Of a stretch of DNA of 20,469 bases, positions 14,082-20,469 are shown in pieces. Origin of the DNA: Micrococcales bacterium (GTDB lineage: Bacteria; Actinomycetota; Actinomycetes; Actinomycetales; Dermatophilaceae); NCBI GenBank assembly GCA_003157445.1, contig PMJN01000404.1:1-20469 (forward strand). Reading direction: 5' to 3'. The notes beneath the pieces are model-generated. The model did not search any database and was not told where the DNA came from. It worked only from the letters and a program-made list of their open reading frames with translations. Every line of letters begins with the position of its first letter. The stretch's first letter is position 1. Position numbers and translations under genes: made by a program.

Positions 14082-14597
14082 ATGGCAAACCAGCAGCACA
14101 TCGTCGGCGGCGTCGACTCACACAATGACACCATCCAGGTCGCGGTCATCACCCAGCTTGGTCAGCCGGTCGCTGACCGGGAGTTCCCCACCACGATCGC
14201 TGGCTACCGACGAGCGGTCGCGTGGCTGGTCGAGCACGGTCCTGTTCAGGCGGTTGGGATCGAGGGCACTAGCAGCTACGGTGTCGGGATCACGGCCGCG
14301 GTCACCGGCGCCGGGACCAAAGTCATCGAGGTCAACCGGACTTGGCCGGCGGAGCGGCGCAAGCAGGGCAAGGCTGACCGTTTGGACGCCTACCGTGCCG
14401 CCCGGTGGGTGCTGTCCGGGGAGGCCACCACCGACCCGAAGCGGGTGAGCATCGAACCCCTGCGGGCGCTGACCGTCACGCGCCGCTCCGCCGGCCAGGC
14501 GCAGCAGGCGGCGTGGCGTCAGATCGCAGCATTGCCGGCAGTTGCGTTACCGTTGCGCACTCCCGCTGACGGCAGGCCCACCGCGGCACCGCAATAG
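14082..14597 (+). pseudogene. IS110-family transposase, truncated after the DEDD domain
   Basis: The first ~155 of 171 codons match the N-terminal RuvC-like DEDD domain of IS110 transposases: Asp12 in VGGVDSHNDTIQVAV, Glu61 in GIEGTSSYG, Asp99 and Asp102 in KADRLDAYRAARWV, so the acidic tetrad is complete. After WRQIAALPA the family match ends; the last residues are Pro/Ala/Thr-rich noise before a stop. The C-terminal domain with the catalytic serine (normally another 200+ residues) is missing, so the element cannot recombine on its own. ATG 14082 has GGAAGGG ten bases ahead. An upstream extension to 14022 is open but not family-like. Confidence 0.88.
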
Positions 14598-14997
14598 CCG
14601 AACAGCGACCTGCACCACCAACAGGGCCCGGCAGAAGCCACACCCGTTCGACGCTCGACTGCCAGGCTGCGGCTTGCAGGCACGCACTTAATACCGCCGC
14701 GGCTTTGGCGGTTCACGACGCCGCCCTCTGGTTGGTCCCCTTGATCCGCCAAGCTCGGCGGGCACCCACGTTTCTTGCTATGCGCTCGCGAGGCAGAAGC
14801 CGTCCAGTCTTCACGAGACCCGACGGGATTTCACCGGTTAACGATCGCTCGAAGGGATCGAAACGGGCTCGTCAACGCTGGGACGTAGACCTTGCGACTT
14901 TCGCTTAGGTGGGCTGGGAGGCGGCGGTGGGATTCGCCGCAGCTTCACGCCTGCACGCGTTTGGGGAAACCCATGACCACGTCGAAGTCATTTCCAT
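14598..14997. other. 400-base gap after the IS110 remnant
   Basis: The transposase 3' part should lie here but no piece of it is recognised in any frame, so the deletion replaced it with other sequence. A 67-codon frame at 14705-14908 (+) and a 77-codon frame at 14519-14752 (-) are open but resemble no protein family. No terminal repeat of the element was found. The last 10 bases enter the promoter of the GntR gene. Confidence 0.4.
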
Positions 14998-15024
14998 GAC
15001 ATAGACTCATGTTGTGTCTATGTC
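14998..15024. promoter_or_regulatory. Palindromic operator over the -10 box and start codon of the GntR gene
   Basis: GACATAGAC (14998-15006), nine bases, then its exact complement GTCTATGTC (15016-15024). The -10 box TAGACT (15002-15007) lies inside the left arm and the GTG start (15014) at the edge of the right arm, six bases after the box, so the promoter looks leaderless. A second inverted repeat GTCAT-N4-ATGAC (14987-15000) overlaps the left side. A dimeric regulator bound here would block RNA polymerase, so autorepression by the adjacent FadR-type protein is the natural reading. Confidence 0.65.
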
Positions 15025-15679
15025 GCTCGTCTCTCCTTCAGCCGCCGAAGTCGCCTACCGGTATGTCAAGGAAATGGTCGTGGATGACCGTCTTTCCGGC
15101 GGCAGCATGATCAGCGAGGGCGAGATCGCCGGACAGCTCGCCCTGAGTCGAACGCCCGTCCGGGAGGCGTTCCTTCGGCTCGAGGCCGAGGGTTGGTTAC
15201 GCCTGTACCCGAAGCGGGGTGCGGTCGTCGTGCCCATCGCCGTTGGGGAGGCTCAAGCGGTCATCGACGCGCGACTGCTGCTCGAGGTACACGCCGTCGA
15301 GTCGCTGGCCACCGCCGAGGACCGCTCGCGGCTCTGCGCGGTACTAGAGTCATCGATCGCGCAGCAGAACGTAGCGCTTGACCAAGGCGACCTTGACAGC
15401 TACTCGAGCCACGACACGGAATTCCATCTCGCGATCGTTGCGGCAGGAGGCAACGCACTACTGACGAGCTTCAGCGTGTCGTTGCGCGAGCGCCAGCACC
15501 GGATGGTGGCGCGATCGCTGTGGCGCGATGTCGAACGCGCACGAGGCTTTGTGAGAGGCCACAGGCAACTCGCCAGCCTGATCGGCGCCGGTGACGCGCG
15601 CGGATTCGGCAGCGCGCTCCGACGTCACCTCCGGGACGCTCATACGGCCGAGCGCGCGGCCGAGGCCGCATCGCTGTGA
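15014..15679 (+). CDS. GntR-family regulator, FadR subfamily with FCD domain
   Basis: A 221-residue regulator. The N-terminal winged helix (about residues 9-73) has the GntR signature IAGQLALSRTPVREAFLRLEAEGWLRLYPKRGAVV. The C-terminal all-helical FCD sensor domain (about 80-212) retains the likely metal ligands Asp134 and His138 in HDTEFH, His183 in RGHRQL and His205 in RRHLRD, so it probably binds a small organic acid through a metal ion. GTG 15014 is used (MSMSL...); ATG 15020 is possible. The stop overlaps the GTG of the MFS gene by four bases, so regulator and transporter are translated together and the transported compound is probably the effector. Autoregulation through the palindrome at the start is likely. 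Confidence 0.92.
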   Translation: MSMSLVSPSAAEVAYRYVKEMVVDDRLSGGSMISEGEIAGQLALSRTPVREAFLRLEAEGWLRLYPKRGAVVVPIAVGEAQAVIDARLLLEVHAVESLATAEDRSRLCAVLESSIAQQNVALDQGDLDSYSSHDTEFHLAIVAAGGNALLTSFSVSLRERQHRMVARSLWRDVERARGFVRGHRQLASLIGAGDARGFGSALRRHLRDAHTAERAAEAASL

Positions 15680-16980
15680 CGCGCGCACCGCAGGCCTACC
15701 ACGCCGGAACGAGGCCGAAGTGGTGGACCGCACCCTGGCTCGCCGTCGGTGGTTCGATGTTCGCGATTGCCTGGGGCGGTAACGAGTTCACCCCGCTGCT
15801 GGTCATGTATCGCGATGTTAGCCACTTCTCCGCGGTGACCGTCGACATGCTGCTCGGCGCCTACGTACTAGGAATCGTGCCGGCGCTGCTCGTGGGGGGG
15901 CCACTGTCCGACCGCTACGGCCGCCGCCCCCTCATGCTGCCGGCCGCTCCACTCAGCCTCGCCGGGTCGCTCGTGCTCGCCCTCTGCGCGCAGTCGCCGC
16001 TCGCGCTCTCAATCGGACGGGTGCTGTGCGGGCTCGCACTCGGTCTGGTCATGGCCGTCGGGACGACATGGATCAAGGAACTCTCCGCGGGCGAGCCCGA
16101 TGCTGGTGCGGGCGCGCGTCGTGCCTCGCTCTCGCTCACTCTCGGATTCCTGGTCGGCGCAGGGGTGGCCGGTGTGCTCGCGCAGTGGGGTCCCTGGCCC
16201 ACCAAAACCGCATACATGGTGCACCTGGCGCTCACCGTATTCACCGCACTATGGCTGCTGCGCGCGCCCGAGACTCGAGCGATTCAATCGGCGCAGACGC
16301 GTGGTGCGCTCCTGGCCGACCTGAGGGTACCTTCCATCGCGCACCGGCGCTTCCGGCGCGTTGTCATGCCGCTGGCACCGTGGGTCTTCGGATGTGCGGG
16401 GAGCGCGTACGCGGTGCTCCCGGGTCTCATGCGCGCACATTCAGGCGGCATGCCCATCGCCTTCTCTGCTCTGCTAGCGGTTCTCACGCTCGGATGCGGC
16501 CTCGGGATTCAGGTAGTCGGGCGGGCCATCGACACCCGTCGCAGCGCTCGGGCCTCAGTCATCGCGCTCGTGATCATCGTCATCGGCATGGGCCTCGGCG
16601 CCGTCGCCGCCGAGGAACTCACTTTGCCTCTTGCGTTCGCCGCCGCCGCTGTGCTCGGCATGGGGTACGGCCTCGCGCTCGTCGCGGGACTCAACGAGGT
16701 CCAGCGGATTGCCGGACCCAATGATCTCGCCGGGCTGACCGCCTTCTATTACTCGTTCGCCTACCTCGGGTTCTCCATTCCGGCGGTGCTGGCGGTCCTT
16801 GCCCCGCGCTGGAGCTACCCGCAGATGTTCGGCGCGGGATTCGTCGTTGCCCTCGGATGCCTCGCGGTCGTCGCCTCCGGATGGCGTGCACACCTGCCGA
16901 ATCGCGTGGGCGGCGAGGTTCGGATCGCCGCGCAAAGTGCTCAGTCGGCGGCGTCGTGCGCGAGCAGCCCCGTGGCTTAA
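15676..16980 (+). CDS. Major facilitator superfamily transporter
   Basis: A 434-residue inner-membrane carrier with about 12 hydrophobic segments. The MFS motif A is clear between helices 2 and 3: GPLSDRYGRRPLM (75-87). Other features are IGRVLCGLALGLVMAVGTTWIKEL (helix 4), a central cytosolic loop near residues 205-235 (RAIQSAQTRGALLADLRVP), and a second-half repeat GRAIDTRRSARAS. The short C-terminal tail is Ala/Ser-rich. It is coupled to the GntR/FadR gene through a GTGA overlap. Direction and substrate are not evident: local control by a FadR-type sensor suits uptake or export of a small organic acid or drug-like compound. No Shine-Dalgarno is needed with reinitiation at the overlap. Confidence 0.92.
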   Translation: MTRAPQAYHAGTRPKWWTAPWLAVGGSMFAIAWGGNEFTPLLVMYRDVSHFSAVTVDMLLGAYVLGIVPALLVGGPLSDRYGRRPLMLPAAPLSLAGSLVLALCAQSPLALSIGRVLCGLALGLVMAVGTTWIKELSAGEPDAGAGARRASLSLTLGFLVGAGVAGVLAQWGPWPTKTAYMVHLALTVFTALWLLRAPETRAIQSAQTRGALLADLRVPSIAHRRFRRVVMPLAPWVFGCAGSAYAVLPGLMRAHSGGMPIAFSALLAVLTLGCGLGIQVVGRAIDTRRSARASVIALVIIVIGMGLGAVAAEELTLPLAFAAAAVLGMGYGLALVAGLNEVQRIAGPNDLAGLTAFYYSFAYLGFSIPAVLAVLAPRWSYPQMFGAGFVVALGCLAVVASGWRAHLPNRVGGEVRIAAQSAQSAASCASSPVA

Positions 16981-17100
16981 CCGTCGCCATGTGCCGGTCC
17001 AAGGCAGCTGTCATCCGCGAGCGCGATGCTTGAGGTCAGGAAGACGATTGCAGTTGCGAGCAAGGCGAACTCGGTCTGAACGATCGATCGATCGCTTCGC

Positions 17101-17525
17101 TTAGCGGATGTCTATCCCGATGTTGGACACCAGAACGATCGGGCCACCGCCCTCAGCAAACTCCGTAAGCACTGGCATCGTGTCGTCGAAAGCGACCCAC
17201 TGATCAGCCATCACGGCATATAGCGCCCCACCAAGACCCGGCTCAACTCCAGGGAACAGACTCACAGCCTGAATGAAGACCTCACGGTGCCGGACCTGAC
17301 TCGGATCACGGGAGCTTCCTGGGTCGATCGTGTCAGACTGCCTCCAGATCTGCTCGCGATGTTCCCTGACGGGAGCAGTTCGGGATCCCCTCTAGCCACT
17401 GTCCCGGCGTTGACTTCAGGAGTTGAGCCGTCGTCTCGATCCACGCGCCCCGAATCTCGATGGTCCACCAGCGTTGCATGGAAATCGAACATGACTCCTC
17501 TGATTACGGCAGAACTCGGCGACAT
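17101..17525 (-). pseudogene. HAD-like hydrolase, two frameshifts and missing C-terminus
   Basis: Three minus-strand pieces in three frames form the first two-thirds of a HAD hydrolase. Piece 1 (from ATG 17525): SSAVIRGVMFDFHATLVDHRD, with motif I changed from the usual DFDGTL form to DFHATL, as in some actinobacterial members. Piece 2 (about 17446-17372): AWIETTAQLLKSTPGQWLEG. Piece 3 (about 17385 to the TAA at 17101): VREHREQIWRQSDTIDPGSS, RDPSQVRHREVFIQAVSLFP, GVEPGLGGALYAVMADQWVA, and motif II IVLVSNIGIDIR, then stop. The cap helices sit between motifs I and II as in real HAD proteins. Motifs III and IV are lost. Breaks lie near 17447 and 17375. The assignment comes from reading the three frames together. 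Confidence 0.72.
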
Positions 17526-17831
17526 CACCCACGCTTCATTAGCCAAGCCATTCCCGCGCTCCGTCCGGACGGTCGAGGCGTGCGTCCTTGTTCGGTAAGG
17601 GATCGGACACGGTGAATGCTGGCTTTCTCTCCTCGCGTTTTGGGTTTTCGGGACGGCGGACGGTCTTGCCGCTGAACTCTTCGTCGCCAGCGTCCATGGT
17701 TTCGGTCCGTCATTGGACGCGAGGTGGGCGAACACCGCACCTTGGGTGGCTTCTACCTGGTGGTGCACGGGACAAGGGTGAAATCAGAAGGGTCCATCTG
17801 GGGCTTCCCTCAGACGCAGGAAGGATCGATC
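17526..17831. other. 306-base gap between HAD pseudogene and lipoprotein gene
   Basis: The gap is divergent (pseudogene on the minus strand, lipoprotein on the plus). Open frames pass through in both directions (for example minus 17526-17768 and plus from 17724), but neither resembles a protein family. The ribosome site GGAAGG for the lipoprotein is at 17819-17824. It may contain further decayed sequence that I cannot place. The separate 16981-17100 gap contains only a CGAT tandem repeat near 17081-17094. Confidence 0.4.
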
Positions 17832-18443
17832 ATGACCAGCTCAGGCGCCCGCCTCATCCTGATGCTCCTCGCCCCGGCTGTCGTGGGCCTGGGTGTTACT
17901 GCGTGCACGCAAAGTGCGAGCGCGCCGCCGCATACCCAGGGCTTCACCGCCAAGACCCCAAGCCGGGAATCAGCCCCGTCCTTCTCCGCACCCACAGGTA
18001 GCGCGACGGCGACCGCCCCGACATCGTCCCCGACATCGGCGTCGGCGTCGCGGGTCACGATCATTGGGATGGCGGACGGTCGGTATGCAGCACGCATCAC
18101 GGCGGTGGATTCTCGTGGTCGGCTCGTGACCTTCGACGTCGTGCAGCTCTTCCTAGGGGAGGCTGCTGCAACTGCCGCGGCCCAGGACCACGCTGAAAGG
18201 ATTCCGCCCCCCAACGACGTCTGGATCCGCAACCAAAGCCATCTGCTTCGCACCCTGTTCGTCACGTACACGGCGCCGATTACAGTGAACGACCTGGGTG
18301 GGGCCATCACACACAGCTCGGTCAAGAACCTGCAAGTGACATTGGCGAGGTTGGGACAGTTCCCCGACCTCAATGGCGGCATCTTCTGGCTGACTGTGCG
18401 TCACGGCGTCGTCACGCAGATCGCCGAGCAGTACCTGCCCTGA
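17832..18443 (+). CDS. Predicted secreted lipoprotein of unknown function
   Basis: A 203-residue lipoprotein. The signal peptide has one Arg (residue 7), a hydrophobic core LILMLLAPAVVGLGV and a lipobox VTAC with the lipidated Cys25, so it should be anchored on the outer face of the membrane. A Ser/Thr/Pro/Ala-rich linker (about 26-75) precedes a folded domain (about 75-203) with GRYAARITAVDSRGRLVTFDVVQLFLG, DVWIRNQSHLLRTLFVTYTA and a closing GGIFWLTVRHGVVTQIAEQY. The domain resembles small beta-rich actinobacterial lipoproteins without a known role. The frame is open from 17724, but ATG 17832 has GGAAGG seven bases upstream and begins the signal peptide. No gene partner is evident. Confidence 0.85.
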   Translation: MTSSGARLILMLLAPAVVGLGVTACTQSASAPPHTQGFTAKTPSRESAPSFSAPTGSATATAPTSSPTSASASRVTIIGMADGRYAARITAVDSRGRLVTFDVVQLFLGEAAATAAAQDHAERIPPPNDVWIRNQSHLLRTLFVTYTAPITVNDLGGAITHSSVKNLQVTLARLGQFPDLNGGIFWLTVRHGVVTQIAEQYLP

Positions 18444-18848
18444 GTGCCGTCCGAGTCTGCCGATGGTCGTTGGCTCGCCTCGCTGCGGCCGTGTTGACCC
18501 ATCGTGTCCGCGGTGGTTGGGGGCGGCGATGCGGCCTCGCCAGCCTGGGTCGGCTTCACCATGAACGGGGTTCGTGACCCCTCAGAGTTCAGGACGGTGT
18601 CCGACCCGGCCGTGCTCGACGAACTGAAGTCAATGACGGTCGGCGCGCCCGGCCCGACCAGAAGCATCACCTACGTGACGAGGATCTGGAGGAGGAGGAC
18701 GCTTAGGTGGCGCTAAGCGGTATTCCACCCGCGTTCGATCTGATTCCGGCAAGCACGCAGGGGCGTTGACGTTTGTGGGCAGGCCTCGATACGAGGTCCT
18801 GAGCATCTCATCATCTCTGCGCGAGTCCTACCGGTGTCCGGTCGATCA
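18444..18848. other. 405-base gap with a doubtful small frame
   Basis: This lies between the convergent lipoprotein and VIT genes. A frame at 18504-18716 (+, GTG start; ATG at 18561 gives MNGVRDPSEFRTVSDPAVLD) reads 70 residues; its middle looks protein-like but the tail RIWRRRTLRWR does not, suggesting a frameshifted remnant. I do not recognise it. A hairpin at 18700-18719 is listed separately. The 18720-18848 end of the gap shows nothing. Confidence 0.35.
18700..18719. terminator. Candidate bidirectional hairpin between convergent genes
   Basis: CGCTTAG (18700-18706) and CTAAGCG (18713-18719) form a perfect 7-bp stem with a 6-base loop. It sits between the ends of two convergent genes, where a shared terminator is expected, but there is no U tract on either side. 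The stem contains the TAG stop of the small frame before it. Confidence 0.35.
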
Positions 18849-19556
18849 TCAGTGCGTGGTGACGAGTCGGCCCATGAGGACGCCTGCGAGTGCTGCTGCA
18901 CCCGCGATGGCCATGGTCTGCACTGCGCTCCGCCAGATGTTGACGCCGCCGATGCAGCCCCGGGCGATCCCCAACAGGGCCATCCACAGACCCGTGACGA
19001 CCAGAGCGACGACAACAGCGGTCTGGATGGGCAGAAACACGAACGGGATCACTGGCACTGCGGCGGCGATCAGGTCCGCGACGAACATCCACAGCGCGTG
19101 AAACAGCGGGGACCCTTGCGTCTGCACGGCGAGGCCGATCTCGTAGGCGGCGACATGGTCGAGCAACGCGTCGGGGTTGCGTTCGAAGACCTCGACCACT
19201 GTGGTCGCCTCTTCCAGGGTCATCCCCGCCGCGCGAAGTCGGTGCGCCGCCCGATCCAGGTACGGCCGAGGCGCATGCGCGATGTGCTGCCGGGTCGTGT
19301 TCAGCAGCGCCTCGCCGCGATGTCCGACCGACTGCACGTCCAGATAGCGCCCAGCCATCATCGAGACCGCGCCTGCAATGGCGCCGGTCGCCCCGGCGAG
19401 GACCACGAGGCTGGAGTCGTTCGTGCCTGCCGCGACGCCGAACACCAGCCCCGAGACCGAGACCGCGCCGTCTTCCATCCCGAAAGTGATGTCGCCGATC
19501 GCGACCCGTGACTGGGACATCAAGCGCCGCAGCGCACCCATCGCGGCATGCAACAT
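18849..19556 (-). CDS. VIT1/CCC1-family iron/manganese transporter
   Basis: A 235-residue membrane protein of the vacuolar-iron-transporter family, which moves Fe2+ or Mn2+ out of the cytosol. Hallmarks: GDITFGMEDGAVSVSGLVFGVAAG (21-44) with the acidic residues of the first helix, GAIAGAVSMMAGRYLDVQS in the second, a cytosolic helical stretch (about 80-140) rich in Glu, His and Arg, which in the plant protein is the metal-binding domain, and three C-terminal helices (FVADLIAAAVPVIPFVFL, AVVVALVVTGLWMALLG, AGAAALAGVLMG). The frame is open to 19799, but ATG 19556 has GGAGG six bases ahead and starts close to the first conserved helix. An inverted repeat overlaps this ribosome site. Metal specificity is inferred from the family. 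Confidence 0.9.
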   Translation of the reverse strand: MLHAAMGALRRLMSQSRVAIGDITFGMEDGAVSVSGLVFGVAAGTNDSSLVVLAGATGAIAGAVSMMAGRYLDVQSVGHRGEALLNTTRQHIAHAPRPYLDRAAHRLRAAGMTLEEATTVVEVFERNPDALLDHVAAYEIGLAVQTQGSPLFHALWMFVADLIAAAVPVIPFVFLPIQTAVVVALVVTGLWMALLGIARGCIGGVNIWRSAVQTMAIAGAAALAGVLMGRLVTTH

Positions 19557-19567
19557 TCGCAACCTCC

Positions 19568-19586
19568 AGGTCAGACCCACTGACCT
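19568..19586 (-). promoter_or_regulatory. Inverted repeat in the VIT leader, possible metal-regulator site
   Basis: AGGTCAG (19568-19574) and CTGACCT (19580-19586) form a perfect 7-base inverted repeat with a 5-base spacer, ending at the Shine-Dalgarno of the VIT gene. The half-site is one base from AGGTTAG, the half-site of the DtxR/IdeR iron box, but that box has a 1-base spacer. On the minus strand a further GGTCAG copy gives a GGTCAGGTCAG direct repeat. It may be a regulator site or an RNA hairpin that hides the ribosome site. Confidence 0.4.
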
Positions 19587-19650
19587 GACCCTAGCGGCCG
19601 GCCTCGAACATCGGACGCGGCGCTTCCTGCTGTGCGGCGTGATCGTCGCG

Positions 19651-19758
19651 ATGCTCTGGGTGCTGCTGGGTGTCGTTGTCGTGGCCACGGTCGGACAGGG
19701 CCGGTGGTGGGCCCTGGTGGTCACGACCTCACCGCAGCAGGGGCTGCAGATCGGCTGA
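19651..19758 (+). CDS. Possible small single-helix membrane peptide, or a remnant
   Basis: A plus-strand frame reads RTRRFLLCGVIVAMLWVLLG, then VVVVATVGQGRWWALVVTTS and stops at 19758. It has one good transmembrane helix with basic residues before it. It does not overlap the VIT gene if that starts at 19556. Only internal starts exist (GTG 19639, ATG 19651), the latter giving 35 residues, so it may be the tail of a lost membrane protein or chance. No ribosome site is clear. The rest of 19557-19883 shows only the VIT leader. Confidence 0.2.
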   Translation: MLWVLLGVVVVATVGQGRWWALVVTTSPQQGLQIG

Positions 19759-19883
19759 GGTTTCTTCCGGCACCGAAGCTGACTCGTTGCACCCCCCACA
19801 GGTCGGGCTGCACCTACCGCCCAAAGTAACCACGGGTGCCCGGCCTGCGCTGGGGTTGGCTCAGCTGCATCTAGGCTGCGCGG

Positions 19884-19991
19884 ATGGACGATCGTTGCCG
19901 CCTTGAGGTCGACTCACGTCGTGTGACGGAACGGGTCGGCGCGGCCACGTATTGCCATCAACAGCCCTGGGCGGGTTCTCTAGGACGATGA
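19884..19991 (+). CDS. Possible 35-residue leader peptide coupled to the following acetyltransferase
   Basis: An ATG frame of 35 codons (starting MDDRCRLEVDSRRVTERVG) ends in a TGA that overlaps the ATG of the next gene as ATGA. That overlap is the usual coupling signature here, and the next gene has only a poorly spaced AGGA two bases before its ATG. There is no clear Shine-Dalgarno for the small frame and no family match, so it could be chance. Confidence 0.25.
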   Translation: MDDRCRLEVDSRRVTERVGAATYCHQQPWAGSLGR

Positions 19992-20469
19992 CCGACCGCC
20001 ACACAGCCCGACTCATCCTGGGTGTGGTTGACAGAGCGCAGGCACAGCGAATCGCGGATCAGACACCCTCAGCTGAGGACTGCTGGGCTGAGGGCTATCC
20101 CTTTGAGGGCGACCTCGCTGCCATCGGCGTGTTCCTGCGCGCCACGGACCAGCATGGGGACCAACGTCCGTTTGGCTACTACCAGATCACCCGCCAATCG
20201 GACGGCGCGGCAGTGGGCGGCATCGGCTTCGTTGGGCCTCCCGCCGGCGGGTGGGTTGAGATCGGCTACGGGCTGATTCCCGCCGCTCGCGGCCACGGCT
20301 ATGCAGGAGAGGCACTTTTCGCGCTGATGGCGATCGCCGGCGGGCACGGCATAGCCCGACTCCACGCGCACACTACCCACGACAACATCGCATCCCAGCG
20401 CACCCTCGCACACGCTGGATTCGAGCAGGTGCCGGCAGACGACGAACTACTTCACTACGAAGCCCGCCT
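19988..20469 (+). CDS. GNAT-family N-acetyltransferase, RimJ/RimL-like, 3' end outside the window
   Basis: The frame starts at ATG 19988 and is open for 160 complete codons to the window edge. It carries a RimJ/RimL-type layout: YYQITRQSDGAAVGGIGFVGPP (65-86), then EIGYGLIPAARGHGYAGEAL (91-110) with the acetyl-CoA loop RGHGYAGEA, and the late AHTTHDNIASQRTLAHAGF (127-145) with the Asn-x-x-Ser pair that holds the cofactor in this group. Such enzymes acetylate protein N-termini, amino sugars or antibiotics; the substrate is unknown. Only a few residues are likely missing. Unrelated in detail to the acetyltransferase at 12 kb. Confidence 0.82.
   Translation, partial: MTDRHTARLILGVVDRAQAQRIADQTPSAEDCWAEGYPFEGDLAAIGVFLRATDQHGDQRPFGYYQITRQSDGAAVGGIGFVGPPAGGWVEIGYGLIPAARGHGYAGEALFALMAIAGGHGIARLHAHTTHDNIASQRTLAHAGFEQVPADDELLHYEAR

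Noticed and set aside
14705..14908. 67-codon plus-strand frame after the IS110 remnant
   Set aside because: Arg-rich, no family, no ribosome site; probably debris.
17081..17094. CGAT tandem repeat as a possible regulatory or phase-variable repeat
   Set aside because: Only about three units, not in a promoter or an intact reading frame.
18849..19799. Long form (316 residues) of the VIT transporter
   Set aside because: The extension is Arg/Thr/Cys-rich noise, and ATG 19556 has a well-spaced GGAGG.

Overview
The window comes from a high-GC Gram-positive (actinobacterial) chromosome. Signs of this are strong G/C bias at third codon positions, frequent GTG starts, 4-base ATGA/GTGA gene overlaps, several genes without a Shine-Dalgarno sequence but with a TANNNT box six bases before the start, and gene families typical of Actinobacteria. 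I cannot name the genus. The left half is dense and metabolic. The right half (about 11.2-18.7 kb) holds decayed genes and transposase remnants between intact genes.

Layout. 1-675 (-): 5' part of an alanine-dehydrogenase-superfamily enzyme that looks like N5-(carboxyethyl)ornithine synthase, cut by the window edge. 992-4565 (-): three translationally coupled genes for a branched-chain 2-oxoacid dehydrogenase complex (E1 alpha, E1 beta, E2), divergent from an Lrp/AsnC regulator (4679-5188, +) that probably controls them. A small ankyrin-repeat protein follows. 5706-5791 is a clear TPP riboswitch that precedes an ECF-type thiamine-precursor transporter: YkoE (S component) and a single 800-residue protein that fuses both ATPase domains (YkoD) to the EcfT membrane subunit (YkoC). 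The thiamine transporter and the TPP-dependent dehydrogenase therefore lie side by side. 9490-11232 (+): an alpha/beta hydrolase and an aldo/keto reductase.

11.2-18.7 kb: a perfect 24-bp palindrome next to a VOC-family pseudogene with two frameshifts; a GNAT acetyltransferase (-); a HAD-IIA phosphatase (+); a scrap of IS256-type transposase; an IS110 transposase cut after its DEDD domain, with an upstream segment of the size of an IS110 bridge-RNA region; a GntR/FadR regulator coupled to an MFS transporter with a palindromic operator over the -10 box and start codon; a HAD-hydrolase pseudogene with two frameshifts and a lost C-terminus; and a lipoprotein of unknown function.

Right end: a VIT1/CCC1-family metal transporter (-) with an inverted repeat resembling DtxR/IdeR half-sites in its leader, and a second GNAT acetyltransferase (+) running off the window. 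I see no CRISPR array, rRNA, tRNA or phage module, and no convincing defence system. The best leads are the fused ECF transporter under its riboswitch, the unexplained operators, and the decay zone with its IS110 remnant.
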